64,000 nucleotides of DNA from CAVTWH01 sp963738365 (GTDB lineage Bacteria > Actinomycetota > Actinomycetes > Mycobacteriales > Micromonosporaceae). The position numbers were made by a program, and so were the translations under genes. The stretch lies in NCBI GenBank assembly GCA_963738365.1, contig CAVTWH010000007.1, forward strand, positions 1,054,001-1,118,000, read 5' to 3'. Shown here in pieces: positions 18,212 to 30,417 of the stretch; the stretch's first letter is position 1, and the number at the start of each line of letters is the position of its first letter. The notes under the pieces are model-generated. The model made no database searches and was not told the origin of the DNA. It saw only the letters and a program-made list of their open reading frames with translations.

Positions 18212-20314
18212 GCCGGCGAGGATGGTGGTCAGCTGCGGCCCGGCGGCGCTCCACTGCGCGTCCGGGGTGCTGAAGTAGATGGAGTACGCCTGGTCCGGTG
18301 CGGTCACAAAGCCGCGGTTGAGTACGTGCAGCGTCGTACCGTTGCGGACGTAGGTGAACTCCCAGTCGGCCGCCTTGTCCCAGTAGTCCACGGCCTCCAG
18401 CCGGACGCGGTGGTAGTCGGCGTAGCCGGAGCGCCGGGCGTTCTCGTTGTTGCGCCAGTCCTGCACCGGGTCTGACTTGGGGTGCCGGGTCTGGTCGATG
18501 AGCAGTAGCCGGGCGCCGTCGGGCGAGTGCCACAGCGCCCGGCCCTCGTCGTCGCGTCCGAACACCCACCCGTCCGGGACGGGCACGTGGAAACCGGTAC
18601 CGTCGTCGCGCATCGTCCAGCCGGCCGGCAGGGCGAAGCCGGCCGTCGGGGCCGGCGGGGTGGGGCTGGGCGGCGCGACGCTCGGCGACGCGGCGGTGCT
18701 CGCCGCCGCCGACCCGGCAGCCGTCGAGGCGGCCCGGGACGGCGTGGCAGGAGCGCTGCCGCTCGACGTCGGCTTGCGCGTCCCGGTGCCGCGCGACAGC
18801 ACCGCAACCAGCGCCACCACCACGAGCAGGCAGGCGAGGGCGCCGACGGCCAGCACGACCGCCCGGCGCCGACCGCGCACCGCCCGGCCCTGGACGACCG
18901 TGGGTCCGGGGACCGCTACCGGCGCCGGGCCGCCCGTCGGCTCCACGGCCGTCCCGGCTGGCGGGGAGCCCAGGGGCGGCACGCCCGCCTGCTGCGAAGC
19001 GACCGTCCGGGAGTCCACCGGCACGGCGACAGGCCGCGAAGCCGCCGTCCGGGAGTCCACCGGCACGGCGACCGGCTGGGCAGCCGAGGGCTGGGAGTCC
19101 ACCGGCGCGGCGACCGGCTGGGGAGTCGAGGGCTGGAAGTCCACGGGCTCGGCGGTCGGTTGCGGAGCCGGTGGCTGCGATCTCCCGGGCGCTGCCGTTG
19201 GCGGGGGAGCCGAAGCGGCAGCGGTTGGCGGGGCAGCCGAAGCCGCAGCAGCTGGCTGGGGAGCCGGGGCTTCGGAGTCCGCTGGCGGCGTGACGACCGG
19301 CGAGAGAGCCGGAGCCTGTGCAGCGGCCAGTTGGGAAGCCGTCGGCGGCGAGGCAACGGGCGGCGAGGCAGGGGGCGGAGAGGCAGCGGGTGGCGAGGCC
19401 GGGGATGGCGAGGCGGTGGGGGGACGGGGCGCGGGTACCCGGGGCGGCTCGGAGCCGGTCCACAGCACGGCGCTGCCGCGCGCGCCGACGCTGCGCCCGG
19501 CGGCGGCGCGCAGCAGCCGGCTGGTCTGCGCCGCCGTCAGCCGCTCCGCCGGCTCCTTGCGCAGCAGGCCGGTCAGCACCCGCTTGAGCGCCCCGGCGTG
19601 CCTGGGCGTCGGCACCGGGTCGCTGGCCAGCGCGGTGAGCGTTGCCATCGCCGTGGGGCGGGGGTACGGCGGGTGGCCCTCCACGCCGGCGTAGAGGGTG
19701 GCGCCCAGGGACCACAGGTCCGACGGCGGGCCGGCGTCGCCGTGCAGCGCCCGTTCCGGCGCCATGAAGGCCGGTGACCCGATCAGCTGCCCGGTCTGCG
19801 TCACCAGCGGGTCGCCGGCCACCGTGGCCAGCCCGAAGTCGGTGAGTACCACCCGGCCGTCCGCCGCCAGCAGGACGTTGCCGGGCTTGACGTCCCGGTG
19901 CACGATGCCCGCCTGGTGCGCCGCGACCAGGGCGGCCAGTACGCCCAGCCCGACGCGCGCCGCGGTGGCCACCGGCAGCGGCCCGTCGGCGTCCAGCGCC
20001 TGCTGCAGGGAGCGGCCGGTGACGTACTCCATCACCAGCCAGGGGAAGCCGTCGTCCGGGCGTACCACGTCGAAGATCTTGACGGCGTTGGGGTGGTTGA
20101 CCCGGGCCAGCGCGCGGGCCTCGCGGATCGACCGGGCCTGCTGGGCCTGCTGGTCGTCGGCGTCCAGCCCGGGCGGGGGTACCAGCTCCTTGAGCGCGAC
20201 GTCCCGGCCGAGCACCTCGTCCCGGGCCAGCCAGACCCGGCCCATGCCGCCCTGGCCGATCCGCCCGAGGATGAGGTACCGGCCGGCGATCAACGTCTCC
20301 TGGTTCGTCGCCAT
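18191..20314 (-). CDS. transmembrane Ser/Thr protein kinase (PknB-like)
   Basis: 707-aa receptor-type kinase. The N-terminal kinase domain (about 10–275) is intact: GQGGMGRVW glycine loop, Lys42 in VALKEL, H139-R-D141 with VKPGN, DFG at 159–161, and SPAFMAPER. A long Pro/Ala/Ser linker (about 300–480) includes 14-residue repeats. One transmembrane helix (about 485–506) leads to a roughly 150-residue external domain that is not PASTA; it contains FALPAGW and a DWEFTYVRNG segment seen in other actinobacterial kinases. It probably senses an envelope signal and phosphorylates cytosolic proteins. Divergent from the FAD enzyme gene. Confidence 0.93.
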   Translation of the reverse strand: MATNQETLIAGRYLILGRIGQGGMGRVWLARDEVLGRDVALKELVPPPGLDADDQQAQQARSIREARALARVNHPNAVKIFDVVRPDDGFPWLVMEYVTGRSLQQALDADGPLPVATAARVGLGVLAALVAAHQAGIVHRDVKPGNVLLAADGRVVLTDFGLATVAGDPLVTQTGQLIGSPAFMAPERALHGDAGPPSDLWSLGATLYAGVEGHPPYPRPTAMATLTALASDPVPTPRHAGALKRVLTGLLRKEPAERLTAAQTSRLLRAAAGRSVGARGSAVLWTGSEPPRVPAPRPPTASPSPASPPAASPPPASPPVASPPTASQLAAAQAPALSPVVTPPADSEAPAPQPAAAASAAPPTAAASAPPPTAAPGRSQPPAPQPTAEPVDFQPSTPQPVAAPVDSQPSAAQPVAVPVDSRTAASRPVAVPVDSRTVASQQAGVPPLGSPPAGTAVEPTGGPAPVAVPGPTVVQGRAVRGRRRAVVLAVGALACLLVVVALVAVLSRGTGTRKPTSSGSAPATPSRAASTAAGSAAASTAASPSVAPPSPTPPAPTAGFALPAGWTMRDDGTGFHVPVPDGWVFGRDDEGRALWHSPDGARLLLIDQTRHPKSDPVQDWRNNENARRSGYADYHRVRLEAVDYWDKAADWEFTYVRNGTTLHVLNRGFVTAPDQAYSIYFSTPDAQWSAAGPQLTTILAGFQPARS
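18995..19165 (-). repeat. four 42-bp tandem repeats in the kinase linker
   Basis: Units with the GGGAGTCCACCGGC-type core begin at about 19009, 19051, 19093 and 19135, exactly 42 bp apart. The first two are nearly identical and the last two progressively diverged. They encode a 14-residue repeat of the type PVAVPVDSRTAAS in the disordered linker. Copy number may vary between strains. Confidence 0.8.
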
Positions 20315-20473
20315 CCCCGCTCAGGTACCCGCACCGGGGCCGATTTACACCGCAGGTCAGCGCAGCGTGCCCGGTGGTCGTCATTCCGACAGCCGCACCG
20401 CAGGCGCTCGCGCCAACGGCGGATCGTCCGGCACGCTCGTATACACGTGCGTCACTATCGGAGGAGAAGCGTC

Positions 20474-21832
20474 ATGTCCGGGATGCACCGCCGCGGTGCG
20501 GCTCTCGTCCTCGGTGCGAGCATCTCCGGGCTGCTCGCGGCGCGGGTGCTCAGCGAATCTTTCGAGACGGTCACCGTGCTGGACCGCGACGAGCTGCCCA
20601 CCGACGCGGTACCCCGCCGTCGGGTACCGCAGGGCGAGCACGGGCACGGCCTGCTGGCCCGGGGCCGGCTGGCGCTGGAGGAGCTGTTCGACGGCTTCGC
20701 GGCCGAGGCGACGGCGGCCGGTGCCCTCCCGGTCGATCTCCAGCGGGACGTGATCTGGATCTCCGACGGGTACCCGCTGCGCACCGCCGAGTCGGGGCTG
20801 CACGGGCTGTGCATGAGCCGCCCGGCGATCGAGGACCTGCTGCGGCGGCGGGTGGCGGCGCTGCCCAACGTCGAGATCCGCACCGGCCACGAGGCGGTCG
20901 GCCTGCTGGCCACACCGGACCGGCGCCGGGTCACCGGGGCGCGGGTGCTGGCCGACGGGCGCGCGGCGGCGCAGGAGATCGGCGCCGAACTGGTGGTCGA
21001 CGCCACCGGACGGAGCAACCGGGGTCCCACCTGGCTCGCCGAGCTGGGTTACCAGCCGGCGCCGGAGGAGTCCGTGGACCCGCAACTGCTCTACCTGACC
21101 CGGCTGTTCCGGCGCAGCCCGGGCGACGCCCCGTTCGCCGCGCTCGTGCAGGGGCCGTGGCCGGGCCAGCCGTACGGGGTGGTGGCCATCGGCGTGGAGG
21201 GCGACCGCTGGCAGGTCACCCTGCTCGGCTGCGGTCCGGGGCTGACGCTGCCCAGCGGGGCCGCCGAGTTCGTCGAGTTCACCCGGGGCCTGCCCGATGG
21301 CCGGGTGCACCGGCTGCTGTCCGGTGCGCAGCCGCTGGGCGAGCCGGCCCGGATGCGGCTGCCGGTCAGCGTCCGGCGCCGCTACGAGCGGCTCACCCGG
21401 CTGCCCGACGGGCTGGTCTCCATCGGTGACGCGGTGTGCGCCTTCAACCCGGCGTACGGGCAGGGGATGACCGTGGCGGCGGCCGAGGCGCTGGCCCTGC
21501 GGGACCGCCTGGCGCGCGGACGCGACGACCTGCCCCGCCGCTTCTACGCCCGGGCCGCCCGGGCGATCGACCCGCCGTGGAGCATCGCGGTCGGCGGCGA
21601 CCTGCGCTTCCCGCACGTGGCCGGCCACCGTCCCCGCCAGGTACGCCTGGTCAACGGCTACCTGGGCAAGGTGTACCGGGCGGCCGCCGTGGACCCGGTG
21701 GTGGCCCGGGCGTTCCTACGGGTGGCCAACCTGACGGCTGCTGCGCCCACCCTGTTCGCCCCGTCGATCGTCGCCCGGGTGCTGCTGCACGGCCGCCGCC
21801 GGGCCGCACCGGCGCCACCGCCGGCCGACTGA
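20474..21832 (+). CDS. FAD-dependent oxidoreductase (hydroxylase/reductase superfamily)
   Basis: 452-aa flavoprotein of the PHBH/geranylgeranyl-reductase superfamily. The N-terminal dinucleotide motif reads GASISGLLAARVL, followed by VTVLDRDELP for the adenosine ribose. The second FAD motif is SIGDAVCAFNPAYGQGMT near residue 320. VVDATGRSNRGP is a further family signature. Substrates of relatives include polyprenyl, aromatic and polyketide compounds; none can be assigned. Start ATG 20474 has a strong GGAGGAG ribosome site. It is a single gene, divergent from the kinase. Confidence 0.85.
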   Translation: MSGMHRRGAALVLGASISGLLAARVLSESFETVTVLDRDELPTDAVPRRRVPQGEHGHGLLARGRLALEELFDGFAAEATAAGALPVDLQRDVIWISDGYPLRTAESGLHGLCMSRPAIEDLLRRRVAALPNVEIRTGHEAVGLLATPDRRRVTGARVLADGRAAAQEIGAELVVDATGRSNRGPTWLAELGYQPAPEESVDPQLLYLTRLFRRSPGDAPFAALVQGPWPGQPYGVVAIGVEGDRWQVTLLGCGPGLTLPSGAAEFVEFTRGLPDGRVHRLLSGAQPLGEPARMRLPVSVRRRYERLTRLPDGLVSIGDAVCAFNPAYGQGMTVAAAEALALRDRLARGRDDLPRRFYARAARAIDPPWSIAVGGDLRFPHVAGHRPRQVRLVNGYLGKVYRAAAVDPVVARAFLRVANLTAAAPTLFAPSIVARVLLHGRRRAAPAPPPAD

Positions 21833-21927
21833 CCGCGCCCGGCCGAAGGCCCTCCCGGTCGACCGCCCTCCCCCCTCGACGGCCGGTCGCCTCGGGCCCT
21901 GTGGGGCAGTGGGACCGGGTGGGCGAG

Positions 21928-23511
21928 TCAGGCCGTGGCGGTGGCGGCCGTGCTCGCGCCGAGGCGCTGCAGCAGGTGGTCGCCGACGCGCAGGGCGTTG
22001 GCCATCGCGGTGAGCGCCGGGTTCACCGCGCCGATGCTGGGGAAGACGCTGGTGTCCACCACGTACAGGTTGTCCAGCTCGTGTGCCCGGCAGTTGACGT
22101 CGAGCACGGAGCTGGCCGGGTCGGTGCCGAACCGGCAGGTGCCCGCCTGGTGTGCCACCCCGGCCACCGGGATGTCGGTCTTCATGTAGGCGAACCGGTG
22201 CACCAGGTGCTCGGGGTGCATGCCCAGCTGCCCCAGCATCGACTTGAGCTGGTGGTAGAGGCGGCTTGCGGCGGTGTTGTTGGTCGCCGTGTACGCCAGC
22301 CGGACGCTGCCGTCGGCGGTCGAGGGTCACCCGGTTCTCCGGGCTGGGCAGGTCCTCGGTGGAGAGCCAGAAGTCGACCGCGTGGGCCGCGATGTCGCGC
22401 AGCGCCCAGGTGGGCGCCAGCAGCGTCTCGATCGGCTTCTCGCCCCGGAACATCGCCGCCTGCGACTTGCCGATCATCTGCATGTTGCCCAGCGGGTAGT
22501 CGAAGTCGGGGCCGTTGAAGTAGAAGTCGTTGACGCCCAGGGTCTTCTGGAAGACGGTCGGGTTCGGCTCCTTCGACAGCGCCAGCACCGCCTGGCTCTG
22601 GTGGAACATGTAGTTGCGCCCCACCTGGTCGGAGCCGTTGGCCAGGCCGCGCGGGTGCCGGTCGCTGGCCGAGGCGAGCAGCAGCCGGGCGGTGTTGGCC
22701 GCGCCGCAGGCGAGGACCACCAGGTCGCCGTGTAGCGCTCCTCGTGGCCTTCGTGCTCCACCACCACCGTGGTGACCGCCGTCCCGGCGGCGTTGGTGTC
22801 CAGCCGGACCGCCTGGGCGTTGGTCAGCAGGGTGACGTTCGGGTGCTCCAGCGCCGGGCGTACCCCCATCACCTCGGCGTCGGACTTGGCGTGCAGCGGG
22901 CACGGGAAGCCGTCGCACGCCTGGCACCTGACGCAGACGCTGTAGGGCATGTTGTTCTCGTTGAGGCGTACCCCGCAGGGGGCGTGGAACGGGTGCAGCC
23001 CGGCGGCCGCCAGGTCGTCGGAGAGGTGCTGGATGCGCGGCTCGTGCGCCACCGGCGGGAACGGGTACGGCCCGCTGGCCGGCGGCTCGGTCGGGTCCTC
23101 GCCGCGCGCCCCGTGCACCTGGTACAGCTGCTCGGCGGCGGTGTAGTAGGGCTCCATGTCGTCGTAGCTGATCGGCCAGGCGGGGGAGATCCCGTCGTGG
23201 TGGCGCAGCTCGCCGAAGTCGCGCTCGCGCAGGCGGTAGAGGGCGGCGCCGTAGAGCTTGGTGGCGCCGCCGACGTAGTAGTGCACCTGCGGCTGGAACG
23301 TCGTGCCCCTTGGCGTCGTCCAGGTGTCCGGCGAGATGTACCGGCTGTCGACGAAGACCTCAGCGGTGTCCCAGTTCTCCGGCTCGCGGCGCAGCCAGTC
23401 GCCGCGCTCCAGCATGAGGATGCGCTTACCGGAGCCGGCCAGCCGGCGGGCGAGGGTCCCCCCGCCGGCTCCGGTGCCGATGATGATGACGTCGTACGCG
23501 CTGCTGGGCAT
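21928..23511 (-). pseudogene. GMC-family oxidoreductase, two frameshifts
   Basis: FAD-dependent glucose-methanol-choline family enzyme of about 525 residues if repaired. The start is MPSSAYDVIIIGTGAGGGT, with a full Rossmann motif followed by RILMLERG. Homology then jumps frame near 22730 (to GDLVVLACGAANTARLL) and again near 22318 (to GSVRLAYTATNNTA). The C-terminal hallmark RFGTDPASSVLDVNCRAHEL and YVVDTSVFPSIGAVNPALT is intact. No conserved block is lost, so either recent decay or sequencing indels would explain it. It begins 34 nt after the GH15-like stop, in one operon with it. Substrate unknown. Confidence 0.8.
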
Positions 23512-23545
23512 GTGTGCTTCTCTCCTGATCCGTGCCGGGTGGGCC

Positions 23546-25498
<1,953 letters not shown>

Positions 25499-25503
<5 letters not shown>

Positions 25504-26930
25504 GCGACCCACGGGCCGTGCCAGCCGCCGTATCCGGCCAGCAGCTTGTCTGCGCGGCCTCCGGTCCCCAGGGTGCCCGGCTGGTAGGTCTCGCACCGGC
25601 GGCGGCGCGTCCAGCAGCGGCTGCATGATCCGCCACTGTCTCCTCCACCCCGTCCTGGCGGGTGAACCGGGTGCTGTTGCCGATCAGCGCGGCGTGCAGC
25701 AGCACCTCGTACGGCGTCGGGCCCTCGCCGCCCTGCGTGCGGCGAACTCCATGTCCAGGCGTGATCGGTTCGCGGCCGGCGGCTGGTCCGCGCGGCGGGC
25801 CTCGAGCACGGAACCGGATGCCGGTGGTCGGGATCCAGCTTGATCGACCAGCTGGTCGGCCTCGGGTCGGCCGGTCGCCGGGCAGTTGCAGGCCCAGCCG
25901 CGGCGGTTCCCGGAACACCAGCCGGAACTCGGTCTGGGTGGCCGGCAGCCACTTGCCGGTCCGGATGAAGAACGGCACCCCGGACCAGCGCCAGTTGTCG
26001 ATGTCCAGGCGCAGCGCGGCGTACGTCTCGGTGGTCGAGTCCGGTGCCACGCCGTCGAATGTTCTGGTAGCCCGTCGTACTGGCCGCGCACGTACTGCGC
26101 CGGATCGGCGCGGTGCCGACCGCCCGCCACAGCGGCCACCTGGTGCGTTCTTGAGGGTGTCCGGGTCGTGGCCGGCGGGCGCCTCCATCGCCCCGGCGGC
26201 GAGCGACCTGCATGAGGTGGTTGACCACCACGTCGCGCAGCGCGCCGACCGGGTCGTAGAAGTGTCCGCGGTCCTCGACGCCGAAGCTCCTCGGCCATGG
26301 TGATCTGGACCGACTCGACGTAGTTGCGGTTCCACACCGGCTCGAGGATGGTGTTGGCGAAGCGCAGGTACAGCAGCTCCTCCAGGCCCATCTTGCCGAG
26401 GAAGTGGTCGATCCGGTAGATCTGCGACTCGGCGAGGTACTCGTGCAGCTCGTCGGCGAGCGCGGCGGCGGAGGCGCGGTCGTGGCCGAACGGCTTCTCC
26501 ACCACGACCCGGCCGTCCGCGGACCAGTCCGGCATCGGCCAGCCCCTGCGATGACCATGCCGAACAGCGACGGCGGGATCTCCAGGTAGAACACCGGGGT
26601 CGGACGTCGCCCTTGATGGCGGCGGCCACCCGGCTGGTAGGTGTCGGCGCTCGGTGAAGTCGCCGGGCAGGTAGGACATCCGGCCGACCAGGCGGTCGAA
26701 GACCTCCGGCGTCGATGTGCTCGCCGCTCGCCTCGATCGCCTCGCGGGCGTGCTTGCGCAGGTCGTCCGGGCTCCAGTCGTCGACCGCCACGCCGACGAT
26801 CGGGCAGTCCAGCAGGCCGCGCTTCTCCAGCCGGTAGAGCGAGTGGAACGTCATCACCTTGGCCAGGTCGCCGGTGATCCCGAAGATGACCAGGATGTCG
26901 GCCGGGTGCCGCGGCGCGTTCGTCGCTCAT
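25499..26930 (-). pseudogene. zwf: glucose-6-phosphate dehydrogenase, many frameshifts
   Basis: First enzyme of the oxidative pentose phosphate pathway, recognisable across three frames: ILVIFGITGDLAKVMTF near the start, VFYLEIPPSLFG, VVEKPFGHDRASA, the substrate signature RIDHFLGKMGLEELL, FANTILEPVWNRNY, HFYDPVGALRDVVVNH, VPFFIRTGKWLPAT, and LLAGYGGWHGPW at the end. Multiple 1-nt shifts separate these blocks, yet all catalytic signatures survive. The ATG (26928–26930) lies 3 nt after the preceding dehydrogenase stop, showing tight coupling. Functional unless the indels are real. Confidence 0.8.
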
Positions 26931-26933
26931 CTG

Positions 26934-28251
26934 TCAGCCCTTCTGTTCCCAGTCGATGCGGGGCGTGTCGATACGTGGAGTGGATCGAGCAGCTCCGCCG
27001 AGCGGTGGTGCGGGCGCAGGTAGAACTCCTCGGCCCAGGACAGGAACGCCTTGAGCTCGGCGCCCGGTGTTGCCCAGCAGCTGCGGCGTGCACGCCCGAG
27101 CCAGGCCGCGAAGGCGAACCGGCCGTGCAGCTCGTGCCGGTGCGCGCCGATCTCGGCGACCGCGGCCTTGCGGCCGATCATCGCCATGATGCCCTTGTCC
27201 CGGTAGTGGAACGGCTGTGCCGCCGTCGCCCTCGATGCGGGCGGCGATGTTCGGCCGGCCCAGCCGCCGGACTGCTGGGCCACGCTGCCCAGCTGGGGCA
27301 GGATCTCGTCGCCGGACGGGATGTTCGCGAAGTCGCCGAGGGCGTACACGTCCGGGAAGCCGGCGACGGTCAGGTCCGGCTGGACGTCGATGCCGGCCGC
27401 CGCGGCCCTGCGGCGAGCCGCGGCGGCGCCGGCCAGCGGGGCGGCCATGTTCGCCGCCGCCCCACACCACCAGCCGGGTCTTGATGACGGTGCCGTCGCT
27501 GAGCGCCACGTGGCCGGCGCCGACCTCGCGGGCCGACACGCCCGAGTCGCAGTTGACGCCGCGGCGGCGCAGCTGGTGCGGCGGCGTAGCGTGCGGCCTC
27601 CGGCGGAGAACGCCGACAGCAGCGCGTGTCCGAGCGTCGACCAGGATCACCTGTGCGCCGCCGGGCGGCGTGTCGTGGTACACGTGCGGCATCACGTCGT
27701 GCACCAGCTCGGCCAGCGCACCGGCGGTCTCCACGCCGGTCGGGCCGCCACCCACCACGACGAAGGTGAGCGCGCCGTCGTCGACCAGCTCCGGCGCTCG
27801 GCAGCCGCGTCGTCGAACAGCTGCAGCGATGCGGCCGCGTACCCGATGGGCGTCCTCGACGCTGTAGAGCGGGTAGGCGAACTCGTCGGCGCCCGGGGTG
27901 TGGAAGAAGTTCGGCTGCGCACCGGCGGCGAGCACGAGTGACGTCGGCCGGCGAGCCGCTCGCCGGTGGCCAGGGTGACCGCTGTGGCCACCGGGGTCGA
28001 CGGCCGTCACCTCGGCCTTGCGCACCCCGACGTTGCCGGTGTCCCGGAACATCCGGGCCAGGTCGAACCGGACGTCCGCGTAGGTCAGCTCGGCGGTGGC
28101 CACCTGGTAGAGCAGCGGTTGGAACTGGTGGTAGCCGGCCTTGTCGACCAGGGTCGACACCGATTCCCGGCTCCTCGGCGAGCCGTCGGGCGCAGGCCAC
28201 GCCGGCGAAGCCGCCGCCGATGACCACGACATTGGTGGATGTGGCATCCAT
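26934..28251 (-). pseudogene. NDH-2-like NAD(P)H dehydrogenase, frameshifted
   Basis: Type II NADH:quinone oxidoreductase-like flavoprotein. The N-terminal FAD motif VVVIGGGFAGVACARRLAEE is followed, in other frames, by YHQFQPLLYQVATAEL, the NADH motif VVVGGGPTGVETAGALAEL, the YALGDFANIPSG FAD motif and the C-terminal GRFAFAAWLG amphipathic region for membrane docking. Several indels break the frame. ATG 28251 has a GGGAGGG ribosome site. It heads a run followed by zwf, GH15 and GMC genes. It would pass electrons from NAD(P)H to quinone without proton pumping. Confidence 0.78.
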
Positions 28252-28341
28252 GTTCCCTCCCCCTGGGCCCCGGACGCTGGCACCGCCTCATTCTGTCCGG
28301 CGCCTCCCGGCCCGTCAGGAAAAACGGGAAATGCTTGTCCC

Positions 28342-28974
28342 TCAAGGCTGCCGGCTCGGAGTCACCCGGCAGTTGGCCGGCAGGTCGTCGCCGGCCACCA
28401 GGAACTCGTTACAGGTCACCACGTGGTTGTTGAAGTGGCCGGTGAGGAAGCCGGCGACGCCGACGACGGCGACGATCGCCGCGCCGGCCAGCCGCAGCCG
28501 CACCGTGGAGAGGGTGAAGTACTCCGGGGCGACGATCCGGGCAACCGCCCACAGCACCACCGGCAGGGTGACCAGTACCAGTCCGATCAGCACGTCGTCG
28601 ACCACCCGGTACGCCGTGGGCCAGTGGCCGCCCACCGGTACCACCAGGCGCCACAGCAGCCACACCGCGGGCACCGACAGCACCAGCAGCATCCAGGGTC
28701 GTACGGTGAGGTGCCGGCGCAACACCAGCGCGCCGAGCAGCAGCACCGCGCAGACCACGAAGATCTGCATCAGCCGGTAGTAGAACACCGTGTGGTAGGC
28801 GCCGAGGGTGAAGCTCAGGTCCCACACCAGCAGTGCGGCGGCCAGCGTGGTGGCGAAGAAGCCGCGCAGCTCGCCCGGGCGCCCGTCGGCGTGCCGGAAC
28901 CCGGTCAGCAGGTCCTCGTCCACCCGTGGGTGGAACCTTACCGGTGCCGGGAAACGCCGGCCGTTGAACGGCAT
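28342..28974 (-). CDS. integral membrane protein, unknown function
   Basis: 210 aa with about five hydrophobic helices after a short soluble N-terminus (FHPRVDEDLLTGFRHADG). A late segment, TGHFNNHVVTCNEFLVAGDDLPANCRV, suggests an exposed loop with two Cys that could form a disulfide. ATG at 28974 is the only start leaving the divergent cydA start intact; its ribosome site is poor. No family recognised. It is back to back with cydA, so a shared promoter region of about 20–40 nt is expected. Confidence 0.6.
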   Translation of the reverse strand: MPFNGRRFPAPVRFHPRVDEDLLTGFRHADGRPGELRGFFATTLAAALLVWDLSFTLGAYHTVFYYRLMQIFVVCAVLLLGALVLRRHLTVRPWMLLVLSVPAVWLLWRLVVPVGGHWPTAYRVVDDVLIGLVLVTLPVVLWAVARIVAPEYFTLSTVRLRLAGAAIVAVVGVAGFLTGHFNNHVVTCNEFLVAGDDLPANCRVTPSRQP

Positions 28975-28997
28975 TCCCCCATCTTGTCCGCCGGAGC

Positions 28998-30410
28998 ATG
29001 GCAATACTGGGCAACATGTCGAACGTCGACCTGGCGCGGATCCAGTTCGCGATGACAACGATCTACCACTTCCTGTTCGTCCCGGTGACGATCGGGCTGG
29101 CCTTCCTGACCGCCGTCCTGCAGACCGTGTGGCACCGCCGGGGTTTGTCCGAGTACCGGCGGCTGACAAGGTTCTTCGGCACCCTGCTGGTCATCAACAT
29201 CGCCGTCGGCGTGGTCACCGGGCTGGTGCAGGAGTTCCAGTTCGGGATGAACTGGTCGGCCTACTCCCGCTTCGTCGGTGACGTCTTCGGTGCCCCGCTG
29301 GCGATGGAGGGGCTGGCCGCGTTCTTCCTGGAGGCCACCTTCCTGGGCGTCTGGATCTTCGGTTGGGACCGGCTGCCGGCCTGGATCCACCTGGCGTCGA
29401 TCTGGGCGGTGGCGGTCGGGGCGGCGCTGTCGGCGGCGTTCATCATGGCGGCCAACTCGTGGATGCAGCACCCCGTCGGGTACGCCACGAATCCGGCCAC
29501 CGGGCGGCCGCAGCTGAACAACATCTGGGACGTGATGACCAACCCGGTGTTCCTGTGGAGCTACGCCCACGTGCTGCTGGCGGCGCTGGCCACCGCCGCG
29601 GTGGTGATGCTGGCGGTGTCGGCGTGGCAGCTGCGGCGCGGTGCCGCGCCGGAGATCTTCGCCCGCTCGGCGAAGCTCTCCCTGGTGGTGCTGGCCCCGA
29701 CCATGCTGCTGGCCATGTTCGTCGGCAGCGAGCTGGGCGTGATCGAGGCGCGCTACCAGCCGATGAAGATCGCCGCGGCGGAGGCGCAGTGGAGCACCTG
29801 CCAACCGTGCTCGTTCTCCATCTTCCAGATCGGCGGCGGCGTCAACGACGAGACCCCGACGAAGGTCATCGCCCTGCCACACCTGCTGTCCCTGCTGGCC
29901 ACCAACCACTGGAACGGCCAGGTGATCGGGCTCAACGAAGTCAACCAGCAGTACCAGCAGCAGTTCGGCCCGGGCAACTACGTGCCGAACGTGTTCATCC
30001 AGTACTGGTCGATGCGGGTGATGGCGTACAGCGCCGTGCTGATCCTGCTGCTCGCCGTGTGGGGGCTGTGGCTGGTGCGGCGACGCCGGCTGGAGACCTC
30101 GCGCCGGTACCTGTGGCTGGCCTCCTGGGCAGTGCTGCTGCCGTTCGTCATGAACACGGCCGGCTGGCTGCTCACCGAGAGCGGCCGGCAGCCGTGGATC
30201 GTGCAGGGGCTGATGAAGACCGCCGACGGTGTCTCACCCTCGGTCGGCACCTCCTCGATCGTCACCAGCCTCATCGTCTTCTTCCTGCTCTATCTGATCC
30301 TGGCGGTGGTCGACGTGGCCCTGATGACCCGCTACGCGCGGCGGGAACTGCCCCCGGCGCCCGCGCCGGTCGACGAGCCCGAGCCCGAGCCCGAACCGGC
30401 CTTCCGGTGA
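28998..30410 (+). CDS. cydA: cytochrome bd ubiquinol/menaquinol oxidase subunit I
   Basis: 470-aa polytopic subunit carrying hemes b558, b595 and d, which reduces O2 with quinol electrons at high affinity. Signatures: the N-terminal ARIQFAMTTIYHFLFVP with the heme-ligand His, NSWMQHPVGY, and the quinol-site GRQPWIVQG near residue 395. An ATG at 29016 (MSNVDLARIQFA) is an equally good start and more typical in length. The tail is an acidic EPEPEPEP stretch. cydB follows 7 nt later. Confidence 0.95.
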   Translation: MAILGNMSNVDLARIQFAMTTIYHFLFVPVTIGLAFLTAVLQTVWHRRGLSEYRRLTRFFGTLLVINIAVGVVTGLVQEFQFGMNWSAYSRFVGDVFGAPLAMEGLAAFFLEATFLGVWIFGWDRLPAWIHLASIWAVAVGAALSAAFIMAANSWMQHPVGYATNPATGRPQLNNIWDVMTNPVFLWSYAHVLLAALATAAVVMLAVSAWQLRRGAAPEIFARSAKLSLVVLAPTMLLAMFVGSELGVIEARYQPMKIAAAEAQWSTCQPCSFSIFQIGGGVNDETPTKVIALPHLLSLLATNHWNGQVIGLNEVNQQYQQQFGPGNYVPNVFIQYWSMRVMAYSAVLILLLAVWGLWLVRRRRLETSRRYLWLASWAVLLPFVMNTAGWLLTESGRQPWIVQGLMKTADGVSPSVGTSSIVTSLIVFFLLYLILAVVDVALMTRYARRELPPAPAPVDEPEPEPEPAFR

Positions 30411-30417
30411 GGACGCC

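Noticed and set aside
18995..19165. CRISPR or operator array in the kinase gene
   Set aside because: Repeats are in frame with 42-bp period and lie within the Pro/Ala-rich linker.
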